Positions 39,911 through 50,200 of a stretch of DNA of 64,000 bases are shown here, in pieces. Position 1 is the stretch's first letter, and the number at the start of each line of letters is the position of its first letter. The translations under genes were made by a program, and so were the position numbers. Origin of the DNA: Onthophagus taurus. Taxonomy: Eukaryota > Arthropoda > Insecta > Coleoptera > Scarabaeidae. The notes under the pieces were generated by a model, which saw only the letters and a program-made list of their open reading frames with translations, did not search any database and was not told the DNA's origin. The DNA is taken from NCBI RefSeq assembly GCF_036711975.1, contig NC_091971.1, forward strand, positions 7,819,501 through 7,883,500. The letters are read 5' to 3'.

Positions 39911-40196
39911 TGTAAATAACTGTATATAAGATTTATATATAAAAAAAATAAGGAAACATTCCTTCTTTTTTTTGCTTTCTTTCGCTTTTGTTGAATTTTT
40001 AAAATAATTTTTTGACTCGCTTAAATAAAACAAATTAAAACATAAATAAAAAGATATTGTTATGAAATTAGGATTTTAGTTTTTGCTTGAATATTGTTCT
40101 TTTCTTAAGATATAGTTTTTATTTTAATGATATAATTGTTTGTAAATGTTTTCAACTACTAAATATACAATTTATATTAACAATACAAAATTGGTT

Positions 40197-41204
40197 TTAA
40201 TTTTCAGTTTGTAAACACATATCCTTCATACATTTGGACCCTCCTTTCTCTAATAAATCGATTTTTAAACATAATGTAACATTCTGGGCGATTTCGGCGA
40301 TGATTCTAGCGTTTTGGCGAATTGTTAAATTTCTTTCATCTTCTAAAGCTTGTTTTAAACGTTCAATTTCTTGTTTATACTAAAAAATAATTGATAAAAA
40401 TAATCGTTTTAATAATTTAAATTAAATACTTCTTCTACGTTAATAATTGACACGGGTTGAGGAAGCGGATTTTTGTCTAATAAATCGGTAAGAACATCTA
40501 ACTTAGTTTTAACCATTAAATACTCATCTTCAATTTGATCTTTTTTCTCAATAGCATTTTTAGCAAGTGCTTTATAAACATCAATATAATGTTGGTGATC
40601 TTTAACATCTTTTAATTTATCTTGAATACTTTTCATTTTAACCGATTCCTTTTCGAGATTTTTAAAAGTATTAAACAACTCCTCGATTTTCTCTTTACAA
40701 TTACTTTGTTGTTTTAGAAAATCGTTTTTATTCGAAACTTGCAGCTCGTTTAAAGCGGTTAGATCTTCCATTTTCCGAAGCAGTTTTCTTTGCTCCAATT
40801 CGGATTTTTGTAAAAGATCTTTTAACAATAGATTTTCAGAAATCAATTTGTCTTGGAGGGTTTTTTGTTGCAAGGTGGAAACGTTTTTTAATTGTATGTT
40901 GTATGAAGCGCACGTATTTTTCGCTATATCCAACTCGAATTCTAAATCGGAAATTCGAGATGTTGCGGAGTCCAATTTTAATTGAAGCTCGTGGATTTTC
41001 ATGTTTTGGATATCTTCTTGTTGTCTTAATTGTTCAACTTGATTCTAAAATGATAGTAATAATCGGTTTTAAATTATTATTAATTTAGTTAGATTTTATT
41101 ACCTTTCTCATTGCGAGTTCAGCCACTAATTTTCTTTGTGTTAATTCAAAAGTGGCTAAATCTACTTTTCCAGCGTCTGGAGAAGTTGTTTCTTCCATTT
41201 CCAT
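40197..41204 (-). CDS. Coiled-coil protein of unknown function
   Basis: There are three exons on the minus strand (41204-41103, 41044-40430 and 40379-40197), joined in phase 0 to give 299 residues. Apart from the ends, the protein is predicted to be almost entirely coiled coil: heptad-like Leu/Ile spacing with Glu/Lys/Gln throughout, e.g. ELQLKLDSATSRISDLEFEL and KEKIEELFNTFKNLEKES. The C-terminus has an ERLKQALEDERNLTIRQNA helix and ends CLQTEN. I do not recognise a family; centrosomal, kinetochore or vesicle-tethering proteins are possible. It runs convergently with the GTF3C2-like gene, with 286 bp between the stops. Confidence 0.8.
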
Positions 41205-41670
41205 AATTCGATTATTCTCTTTTGAATCTATAATCTATGGCAATTTATTCAAAATTATTATTTTCTTTTATTAATTATAAATTATAACTAAATCAAATTA
41301 ACCTAAAATTTATATTTGAAATGTCAAAATTGAGGTTGTCAAATTTTATATGAGTGAAGTTGGCACAATCAAAATAATGGATTAACAGTTTTCTTTAATT
41401 TTTGATTCATGTATTGTTTAATTATAATATTCATTATAAATAAAGCTTTATTATTTATTACGTTTTTCTTATTAATTGATATTTCGCTAATTCGGAGTCG
41501 ATTAATTTGAATTAATCCCGATTAGAGAAACTTTACTGTATATTTACCTGTTAAGTGATTCAAAGATTTCACCTCATCATGAAAAAAAGATCTTCTTCTG
41601 ACTAATATAAATAGACTATGATATTCAACACTTTTAACTTTTATAAAACAATAAAGAATTTATAAAACGA
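41205..41670. other. Interval between the coiled-coil gene and the 99-codon gene
   Basis: Non-coding and AT-rich. It contains the 5' flank of the coiled-coil gene and the 3' flank of the small open frame. No feature is recognised. Confidence 0.6.
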
Positions 41671-41970
41671 TTATACAAAACACTGCGATTTATCAATTCC
41701 AATTGAAAAAGTTCGTAAAGAAGACGGATAAACAGGAATTTTTCCTCTTTGATTTTCAATTATAACCCGGATTTTTCTATTTTCTTTTTCCCTCTTTTTG
41801 TCGTCAACTAAATATTCGCTTTTATCACTTTTTCCTCTTCGAATTATTTTTGATACATTGGAAAGTCGCGGTGATATAAACCCACTGTAAGTGTAAGCGT
41901 TGTATTGATTTTTAAACCAATTATCGATTTTGGTCATAAACCAAATTTGTCGTAATTTGGATTTCATCAT
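41671..41970 (-). CDS. Small 99-residue hypothetical protein
   Basis: A single-exon frame on the minus strand encoding a very basic protein of 99 residues (MMKSKLRQIW... to ...KSQCFV). It has a central Lys/Arg/Glu cluster (KKREKENRK) and no membrane segment. Just upstream on the same strand are a TATA-like tttaaaag (about 42026) and a cagtgtcac Inr-like site, in keeping with a real promoter. I do not recognise the family; a short, Arg/Lys-rich mitochondrial or nuclear protein is possible. It could also be chance. Confidence 0.5.
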   Translation of the reverse strand: MMKSKLRQIWFMTKIDNWFKNQYNAYTYSGFISPRLSNVSKIIRRGKSDKSEYLVDDKKREKENRKIRVIIENQRGKIPVYPSSLRTFSIGIDKSQCFV

Positions 41971-42192
41971 GTTTAAACTGGTTACTTGTTACTAAAGTGC
42001 GTGGTGACACTGGCCGTGACTTTTAAAAGGTGGGCAATCTTACAAATGCTTCTCGTCTAATCGGATTTGTTATAACTCTAATCTAAATATTCTTGGGATT
42101 ATATGGTTTATGAATTATTGAAAACAAAGCGAGTACTAAGCTATTAACTTTATTTAATTATTTTCTATTCACTACATTATTTAATTTCTTGT

Positions 42193-42578
42193 TTAAGAAT
42201 CTGAATTTCTTCTTCCAAATCTCATGTGGCCGTAATCGTCAAATTCTCTTTTTCCAAATCTTAAATGACCGTAATCATCGGCTGTTTGGCGTTTTAACAT
42301 TTCCGTGAATTCATCATCGTCCACTAAAAAAAATTTATAATTACAATAAATCTTTCCTTACAAAAAAACTTACCGATGAAATCCGTTAGATCAGGCTTCA
42401 ATCTCGAATATACATTCTTCGGGGTTAATCGAACAAAAGGTTTGGGTCTAGGCAATCGGTTACTTTCAATATTATTTCCTGAAGGATTCGCGACTGTGTA
42501 ACTTTTCTGAATAGACAAAACGTATAGGGTAACAACCAAAAGGAAAACGCCGGCGAATCCATTTTTCAATCCCATCAT
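42193..42578 (-). CDS. Sk: Sulfakinin neuropeptide precursor
   Basis: There are two exons on the minus strand (42578-42374 and 42323-42193) encoding 111 residues. The N-terminal hydrophobic signal peptide ([12 protein letters not shown], residues 10-21) targets secretion. After a spacer, a Lys-Arg site releases [12 protein letters not shown], then KR, then [11 protein letters not shown], then RR. The Gly residues give C-terminal amides, the Tyr flanked by Asp is the usual sulfation site, and the first peptide can form pyroglutamate. Sulfakinins are the arthropod relatives of cholecystokinin/gastrin and signal satiety. The intron splits a Gly codon (phase 1), with Val-Asp-Asp-Asp starting exon 2. 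An upstream acceptor at 42584-42583 implies a non-coding first exon, probably 42665-42637. Two adjacent ATGs (MM) begin the frame. Confidence 0.97.
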
Positions 42579-42636
42579 AGACCTACAAAAAATACTTTAT
42601 TTTTGAACTTGAAAACTCCAAAGCTAAGACTCTTAC

Positions 42637-42665
42637 TTGTATCTGAACATGTTTCGATAGATACT
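42637..42665 (-). other. Probable 5' non-coding exon of the sulfakinin gene
   Basis: An Inr-like cagt (A at 42665) lies about 30 bases after a TATA-like box. A good donor (acaa then gtaaga) at 42636 pairs with the acceptor just before the coding exon. The first exon would be only about 29 nt. An ATG at 42669-42667 lies just upstream of this TSS. If transcription began earlier, it would create an upstream ORF out of frame with the precursor. Confidence 0.45.
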
Positions 42666-42689
42666 GCATCTTCTTGGGTTCGCATCCCG

Positions 42690-42696
42690 CTTTTAT
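42690..42696 (-). promoter_or_regulatory. TATA-like box of the sulfakinin promoter
   Basis: The minus strand reads gggataaaagcggg, with ataaaag at 42696-42690. It lies about 30 bp upstream of the Inr-like cagt at 42666-42663 and just downstream of a CRE palindrome. The spacing fits a focused promoter. Confidence 0.6.
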
Positions 42697-42710
42697 CCCT
42701 CAACGTTTTG

Positions 42711-42718
42711 TGACGTCA
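42711..42718. promoter_or_regulatory. CRE palindrome (TGACGTCA)
   Basis: A perfect 8-bp cAMP response element in the context gtgacgtcaca. It lies about 15 bp upstream of the TATA-like box and about 45-50 bp upstream of the inferred sulfakinin start site. This is a typical place for a CREB/ATF-bound element in neuropeptide promoters. Binding is inferred. Confidence 0.6.
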
Positions 42719-42991
42719 CAGATGATTCTCTATTCGAATATTAACTGTTTAAGAATTCCGCGAACGAACCCCGCCACTTATGGTACTAAAAGTCCTGAAG
42801 GATGTCACAGGTTTTAAGGAGGACTTGTTGATTATTGAAATAACTTCGTTAGAATGGTGAGCGCGAATTCTTTACGTCCATCACTTTAGGTAAATTGTGT
42901 TAAAGACTTCGCCTCAACGAGAAGAACGTGATTTTTATTAAAGTAACAGAAAATTGGATCCTTTATTAGAAATTAATATATAAATATAAAA

Positions 42992-44966
42992 TTAAAAATG
43001 AATTTTTGGTTTACATGTACACATAATTTCGTGGATAATCCTACAATCGGGATTTAATCTTAAAAACTGTTCTATACCTTCTTTGCTCACAACAGTTCCT
43101 GTTACATCTAATAATGACAAACCTAAGTTTTCCATGTCTTTTAATGACATATCATTTATTCCAATGAAACCTCTTAGAGATAATTTTTGGATATTAACTA
43201 GGTTGGATTTTTTAAATAATTCTTCGTATTTTCTTCTTTCTAAAGACAAGAAAATATTAAATAATAAATAATTATATGTTTACATAAATACCTCCAGGCA
43301 TTGTAAATCTCCTATATGTTTGAGGATAAACTACAAAATAAAAATAAAATTTTATAATATATTCCCTCAACTTGAAACTTTGATTATTCGATTATTTAGT
43401 TGTTAGATTAGTCTTTACTTACTTTCGTTGAAGTCTATATCTTGATGATGTATTATAAAATTTCTGGGATCATCAGAACCTAAAAAATAATCAAATTTAT
43501 TTGATTGATATCATATCCACTAAAATTTTTTGCATCAGTGAGGTCGAGGTTTATTATAGCGTAACTTACCATCTGTTGTATGTTCAAAAATTGATAGATC
43601 TAAATCATTTCTGATACATATTTCGGATTCATGTTTCCTAAAATTTCTAGGATCATTAGCTCTAAAACTCAACTCATAAATATATCCTGTACATTCTCTT
43701 AATTCAAATGGATCATTTACTTCTCTTGGAAATCTATCATGCCCTATATCTCTTTTCAAATATTCCGTTTTAGCTGTATTTATACGAATTGTTTCAGAAT
43801 TTAATCCGCACGTACACTTATCATAAGGTGGTTCATATAAAATACTTTTAAAATTGTTATCGTTCCCTTCGATAGCTTGAGCTTCGGAATAAAGCGTTGT
43901 TCCACAATAATTCACATGTCCATAGGCACGCTTACGAGTATCGCAATCCTCGCCAAAATGTTGGTTCACAACGTTTTTATCCCATAACGCAATATCGTCC
44001 ACTTTAGAATAGTACGAGTATTTTTTAGGCTGGGAACCCGAGTTTAATTCTTTTTCGCGTTCGATTTTTGTGGGGAAATACATTGTTAGGTAATTTTCGA
44101 AATACATTTCTTGTAGTTGGGTTTTTTGAGTCATGTACTTAAAAAATTCGTTTCCTAATCCGGAAAAGCGACAGTCAATAATTCGTAGTTTATTAAAATC
44201 GGTGAGATATCTTATATCAAAATCGAATAATTTTTTGCATTTATAAAGCGATAAGATTTCTAAAGCAGAATATGTTCCTAATATATAAATAAATTTTCCA
44301 TTCACCCAAAAGCATTCATCTAATATAAAGACTTTTAAGTTTTTCATTTGAACCGAGCTGTTTTCGATAAACGTGGATGGATGAGTCACGTATGTTTTTC
44401 TCAAGCTCAGTTCAATCAAGCTTTGAGGGAACTCACTTAATTGTATCTATAATATGAAATTTTAATAATATTATATAGGTAATTTTTAAATGTTTGATGC
44501 GTCTTTAAAGACGGCTAAACCCGAATGTTTTGAAGTTTTTGGTTTAGTCTTTCAAGACGATAACACTTTTTATATTTACTTTATTGCCAGATATTTTTTG
44601 ATTCTCCAAAGCTATAATAACCAAATTTGTGTATTTTAAATATCCGATAAAATCGTTCGGAATAATTTCTCCACACCTGCTCTCCGAACAAAATCTAATT
44701 TCTTTGGTTACATCAATTATATTTTTGAAGCAAAAAGTGATCTTATTGAGATCATGCGGGGAATCTCTAGCATCAATTATCCACCATAATTTTTTATGTT
44801 TGATTAAATTGTGAAATTTTTTACACGTCCTTTAATCAAGGTTTAATAGCTTAATTTGAAATGGTGTTAAATTAATTATTTACCTGCTTAATTGCCATAA
44901 TTCCGTTGAATTAAGATATTCGATTATTCCAAGTAAAGAATAATCGTTTAAATCTAAAATGTTCAT
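42992..44966 (-). CDS. F-box protein with leucine-rich-repeat-like region
   Basis: There are six exons on the minus strand (44966-44884, 44829-44580, 44446-43570, 43479-43423, 43330-43292 and 43239-42992) with consistent phases, giving 517 residues. The N-terminus is an F-box: LNDYSLLGIIEYLNSTELWQLSR continuing, after an intron, as TCKKFHNLIKHKKLWW. Such domains bind Skp1 in SCF ubiquitin ligases. Next come LRR-like segments (IELSLRKT, LKVFILDECFW, LEILSLYKCKKL, LRIIDCRFSGLG), a non-repeat region with several Cys, and further LRR-like segments (IQKLSLRGFIG, NLGLSLLDVTG). Substrates are unknown. Two small internal exons (57 and 39 nt) come from phase-matching and are less certain than the rest. 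Confidence 0.75.
44498..44572. repeat. Dispersed palindromic repeat, copy 6 (core only)
   Basis: Within an intron of the F-box gene, gtctttaaagacggctaaacccgaatgttttgaagtttttggtttagtctttcaagac holds two degenerate hairpin centres and one right arm. Confidence 0.65.
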
Positions 44967-45447
44967 AACAGAAAACTTTATTTGGGACTAACTCATTAAA
45001 CGATTTTTTTAACGCAGTAAAATATAAAGATTAGATAAAGACATTAATTACCCTCATATGACTCAATACTTAAAATTAGTAATCCTAAAATATTACTTTA
45101 TATTATACATTTCTTCGTTATCTTTAGAGATTATAAAGAGAAAATTAAAATGCAATAGATATAAGAAAGAGATAAATTTATTTTACTTCGCCACACTTGC
45201 AGCTAAAACTCCTCAAAATTATAAATCAAGGTTGTAGTTTAACTATGGTCTCATCTATTTTAGATATGGAAATCCCTGATTTAGGATTATTTGATGGTTC
45301 TGGAATATCCTGTGATGCAGCAATTTCTTTCTCTGAAACTCTTTTGTTGGATACATATACAGAAATATTTCAGACACAATTAATAAATATTTTTACTATA
45401 GTGATAAACAAATTTTGAACATATTCTGAACATATTTTTAATTTAAT
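44967..45447. other. Interval between the F-box and SLC17 genes
   Basis: Both neighbours are on the minus strand, so this is the F-box 5' flank plus the SLC17 3' flank. It is AT-rich. A 73-codon plus-strand frame at 45197-45418 has no support. No element is recognised. Confidence 0.6.
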
Positions 45448-47131
45448 TTATTCATCATTCCAGGGCTGTTCATCGCCAGAACCAAAAATTACATACATGA
45501 ATGTTGTTAAAACGCATAGTGCAATTCCAACCAGAAATATAATTGTCCACGAAAATAGTACAGACTATAAAAACATTTCATACTAATATAAGTAATTTAA
45601 AGCACTTAAGTATACTTACGTATATTTCCAATAAAGCACCTACACATATTGGTATAAGAATTGCTGGTAAAGTTGCCGAAAAATTTGTACAAGCAACCAA
45701 AATACCAGCATGATTTGGTGCTAATTCAATATGATTTGGAAGTATTCCAAGAAAAATCGCCAATACGCTAGAGTAACCTACACTAATAAATATAGTCGTA
45801 AACCAATCAACACATCCTACCAAACATAGCAGAACGAAACATATTATTGCAATTATACTACATGTTATAATTACTTCTTTTCTTGCTTTTGTTGTAGTTG
45901 TAGTTTCCTTTCTCATATGTCGATGGAATTCTCCAGCAATAATTAAACTGGCAATCCATAGAACCATGAACCAGTAACCATTCATCGAGGCAATCGCAAG
46001 TTTGGAATAAGATTTATGATAGACAAATGTTAGGATGCTCAAAGTGTACCATACCCAGCTAATGCTTGTATGGGCTATCAAAAGAGCCCAAAACGGTAAA
46101 GATGTAAAAATTGCTTTCGCAGGAAATTTCGATTCTGGGTACACGTCTCCCACAGAATCCTTAATTAAAGACTTTTCATTTTCAGTAATAATTGGTGATT
46201 TTTCCGGCGTGTCATAAACAAAACCTATCCACAATGGTAACCAAACAGCGCTTGCAGTAGCCATTATATAAAAAACCCATTTCCAATCCAAACCGGACTC
46301 TATAAGTAGTGTAAATATGCTACTTAAACTGGTCCCTAATGCAGTTCCAGAATAAACCGCGGCACACATTATCGTTCTTTCATATGGTAGCGACCATTTT
46401 GATAATAAAACGTGCATCGCTGGAAACGTTAACCCTCCACCAATACCCGCTACAATTCTCATTACTATTAACATAATATAATGCAGGTTTGCACTAAACG
46501 GCGTCATTGCAGTGCAAATAACATTTATAAGAACTGCACAGAACATCGTCCATTTTGCGCTGAAATTTTCGGCCAGCAGAGCGCCTGGGAATATACTAAA
46601 TAAATAACCCAAATAGTACGATGAGAAGATTATTTCTTGAAGATGTATTGCCCAAAGAAAAGGACCTTCCTGAAAAAGTATAAATAAACATTATTTTCAT
46701 ATCAATTGTTAATTACTATTTTTTACTTATGAAGTTTATATGTATATGTGAACACTATAACTGAAAAACGTAATAAGCTAGGACATAACCCGGATGTATG
46801 CCGAACGTTTCTCATATAAATTGTGTCGTTAGATTTTATTGTATTTCATAATTTATCGAGATAGTTAAGCGTACCGTTAAAACATATTTGCTTTTGGAGT
46901 CATTATCAGGGCAGAACTCGTACAGGCCCACTTCGCTGATATTAGCTAAAGCTACATAATTTATCATTCCAAAGAAGGCAAGTCTCAAATTGTATTTTAA
47001 ACCGTACGTTATAGCCATACCGATAGTTCCAAGAATACCCAAAATTACCCTACATGGAATTATCCCTAGAAACAACGATCATGGAGCATTTAATAAACTA
47101 ATTTGTACTCACGGAAAAATCCTCCCGCCAT
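45448..47131 (-). CDS. SLC17-family transporter (inorganic phosphate/organic anion cotransporter-like)
   Basis: There are four exons on the minus strand (47131-47113, 47065-46875, 46669-45620 and 45564-45448), giving 458 residues. It is a major facilitator protein of about twelve membrane segments. Family landmarks are IIPCRVILGILGTIG at the start of TM1, ITYGLKYNLRLAF, GYLFSIFPGALLAENF, RIVAGIGGGLTFPAMHVLLSKW, GLDWKWVFYI, LGILPNHIELAPNHAGILVACTN, and the near-terminal VIFGSGDEQPWND, a strong SLC17 hallmark. Members move anions with H+ or Na+ in plasma or lysosomal membranes; the insect clade is expanded and its substrates are mostly unknown. The first coding exon is only 19 nt (MAGGFF). The gene is head-to-head with the ABCA gene. 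Confidence 0.92.
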
Positions 47132-47299
47132 TTTATAATTAATACAATTCCATACAAAAATATGATTTTAACAAAATACATAATTTAAATGTCTAATCAA
47201 CTACAAATTCGACACATAACTAATACATTTATGTCTTCTTTGACAGCATCTATTTTCTTGACTTAAAATCAACATTTTAAAATTATTGAAGAGAATTGA
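47132..47299. promoter_or_regulatory. 168-bp divergent promoter interval, SLC17 / ABCA
   Basis: The start codons of the SLC17 gene (minus) and the ABCA gene (plus) are separated by only 168 bp of AT-rich DNA. Both 5' UTRs and both core promoters should lie here, unless either gene has a distant non-coding exon. No strong TATA box is seen. Confidence 0.6.
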
Positions 47300-50200
47300 A
47301 TGGGTAGAAATTTTCATAAATTTCGTCTACTCTTTTGGAAGAATTATCTTTTACAACGAAGACATCCAATACAAACCTTAATCTTTATCTTAGTTCCTGT
47401 TTTATTCGTTGCGCTCTTAGTTTTCATACGAAGGTTGGTTAATCCGGAAGAACGAGGCAGATTAGAATTTAAGGGATTCTCGCCAGTTATAAACCCCGGA
47501 GACTTGGTACCAGAGTACGAAGATTTAAAAATTTTTTTCTTAATATAGTATAACATATTTTTATTGTAGTGCTAAACTTTTTTGGTCACCCTGTAAAAAT
47601 GCCGAGTTAAATACCATTATGAGTAATATTGATAACAAGTATATTTCACTATCCCAATCGTGCGTTGATAACTCCACTGAATTACAACGAACATTAGAAT
47701 TAAATGAAGATGTTATGTTTGCTGGCGTACAATTTGATGATATGTTAAGTGATAAGGATAATATTACTAAAGATATGGAAGTTATTTTAAGGTAATATAT
47801 ATATATATATATATATATAAGTTTCGTGTTTAGCCGTGAGTCTGAAGAAACTTTCTAGTTCCAGTGTTAGTTCTAGTTTTAGTTCCAACACTATAACTAA
47901 CACTAGACCTAGAACTAGAAACATTCAGGTTTAGCCCGTCTTTCAAGACGGCTAAACCCGAATGTTTCTAGGTTTACTGTTACTTCTACTGCTAATGTTA
48001 ATAAAAATATATAACAATCTAGCGCTGAATAACAATTAAAACTAGATAAACGAGAAATTAAAATTTTTTATAGATTTCCCGGAGAGTTGCGCACCGCCGG
48101 AAGTACATCTCCGTCTTCAAATAATTGGTTTACTCACTTAATATTTCCTATACATCAAATACCAGGACCCAGAGATTACAACAACAACTTTGGTTCAACA
48201 CCGAGTAAGAAAAGTTGCATATAAATCAGTATGCATTAGTTTTAAATCACATAATTAACATATATAATATTAATTCTGGTTTGAATTACTGCTATTTAGA
48301 TTATTACTTCGAAGGATTCTTAAGTTTGCAACACGACATTTCCTTAGAAATTATTAATATGCACATGGCACGAGAAAATGTTGCTAGAAAAAATCTGCCA
48401 ACAATTATAATGCAGCGATATCCATATCCAGCTTGGATTAGCGATTCTTTATTAGAAGACATGAAACGTCTCGTAGGAATGTTTGTTATGTTTGGTTTCA
48501 GTTATGCTTGCACCAACACCGTTAAGGTAATCACATACGAAAAAGAAACGCAGTTGAAGGAAGCGATGAAAATCATGGGGTTACCAAATTATTTACATTG
48601 GATGGCGCGATTTTTTAACACACTCACCTTACTTTTAATTTCTATTATTTCTATGGTGATATTGATGAAGGTTTCTTGGTATCAAGATTCTCATGTTAGC
48701 GTTTTTACCTACAGCGATGGTATGGTATTGTTTGTGTTTTTGTTGTTTTATATTTTTTCGACTATTACCTATTGTTTTCTTATTAGCGTTTTCTTTACGA
48801 AAGGTTGGGTATGATTTGAAAGATAAATATTGCTTAAAACAATTAAGTCAATTTCTAGCTAACACCGCTTCTACCGTTGCTGCATTGGTATGGTTCTTAT
48901 CTTATTGCCCCTATTTATTCCTTGCCGAAAGTTATAACAACTTGAGTTTATCCTTAAAACTCCTTGCTATGCTTGGGGGTAACACCGCATTAGCTTATGG
49001 GTTTCAATTATTTGTTATGTTTGAAGGAACAGGAGAAGGTAAACATTTTTTTTCTCAATAAATACGTTTTAATGATTTTTGCAGGGATACAATGGAACTC
49101 CATTTTCAGTTCAGTCCATGCGAATGACACTCTAACTTTAGGACATGTTATTATAATGCTGATAATTGACGCAATAATTTATTTATTAATTGCTATGTAC
49201 ATAGAATCGGTATTTCCTGGGAAATATGGATTAGGTAAACCTTGGTATTACCCATTTGCTGCTTCTTATTGGTGTCATCAACGATTTAAAAGTAAGATTT
49301 ATTTTATTCGCAATCCAATCCGTATTTTATTTCATATTGAAGAAGTTGAAGACGAAATTGATAGAATAGAAGAAACTGATACGTACGAAAATGAACCGAT
49401 TAATTTAAACCCCGGGATAAGAATTAAACATTTAACAAAAATTTATTCGAATAAAAACGTCGCCGTTCGCGATTTATCCTTAAACATGTTCGAAAATCAA
49501 ATTACGGTTTTAATTGGCCATAACGGTGCGGGAAAAACGACGACTATATCGATGTTAACGGGGATGCTAATTCCAACTTCCGGTACGGCTGTAATAAATG
49601 GTTATGATGTAAGGACTAAAATTAATAACGTTCGGGATAGTTTGGGGTTTTGCCCACAACATAACATTCTTTTCGATGATTTAACCGTTAAAGAACATTT
49701 ATATTTCTTCACCAAGTTAAAAGGAGTCACGCATAAACAAGAAGTCGAAGATGAAATTAAGAAGTATATTGATCTCTTAGATTTATCCACTAAGGTAAAA
49801 AAAACTTTAAGTAAAAACTGGCAGCATGCCGCAAAGATGTTTGCACACTTTTTTTAGACTAATAAAAAATCAAAAACATTATCTGGTGGCATGAAAAGAA
49901 AATTATGTGTTGGAATTGCTTTATGTGGCAACTCTAAAGTGTGTATGTTCGATGAACCAACGGCGGGTATGGATCCTGCTACCAGAAGAGTTGTGTGGGA
50001 TTTAATTCATCAACAAAAAAAGGATCGAACGATTTTGTGGAGTACACATTACATGGATGAAGCCGATTTATTAGGCGATAGGATTGCAATTATTTCTGGA
50101 GGTAAATTGCAATGTTTTGGAACAAGTTTTTTCCTCAAAAAAAAATACGGTGCTGGATACTCGTTAGTGATGGAAAAGAAACCAAATTGCAACGTAAACG

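Noticed and set aside
45197-45418. 73-codon plus-strand frame between the F-box and SLC17 genes
   Set aside because: No domain, no splice support, and it lies in the 3' flank of a minus-strand gene.
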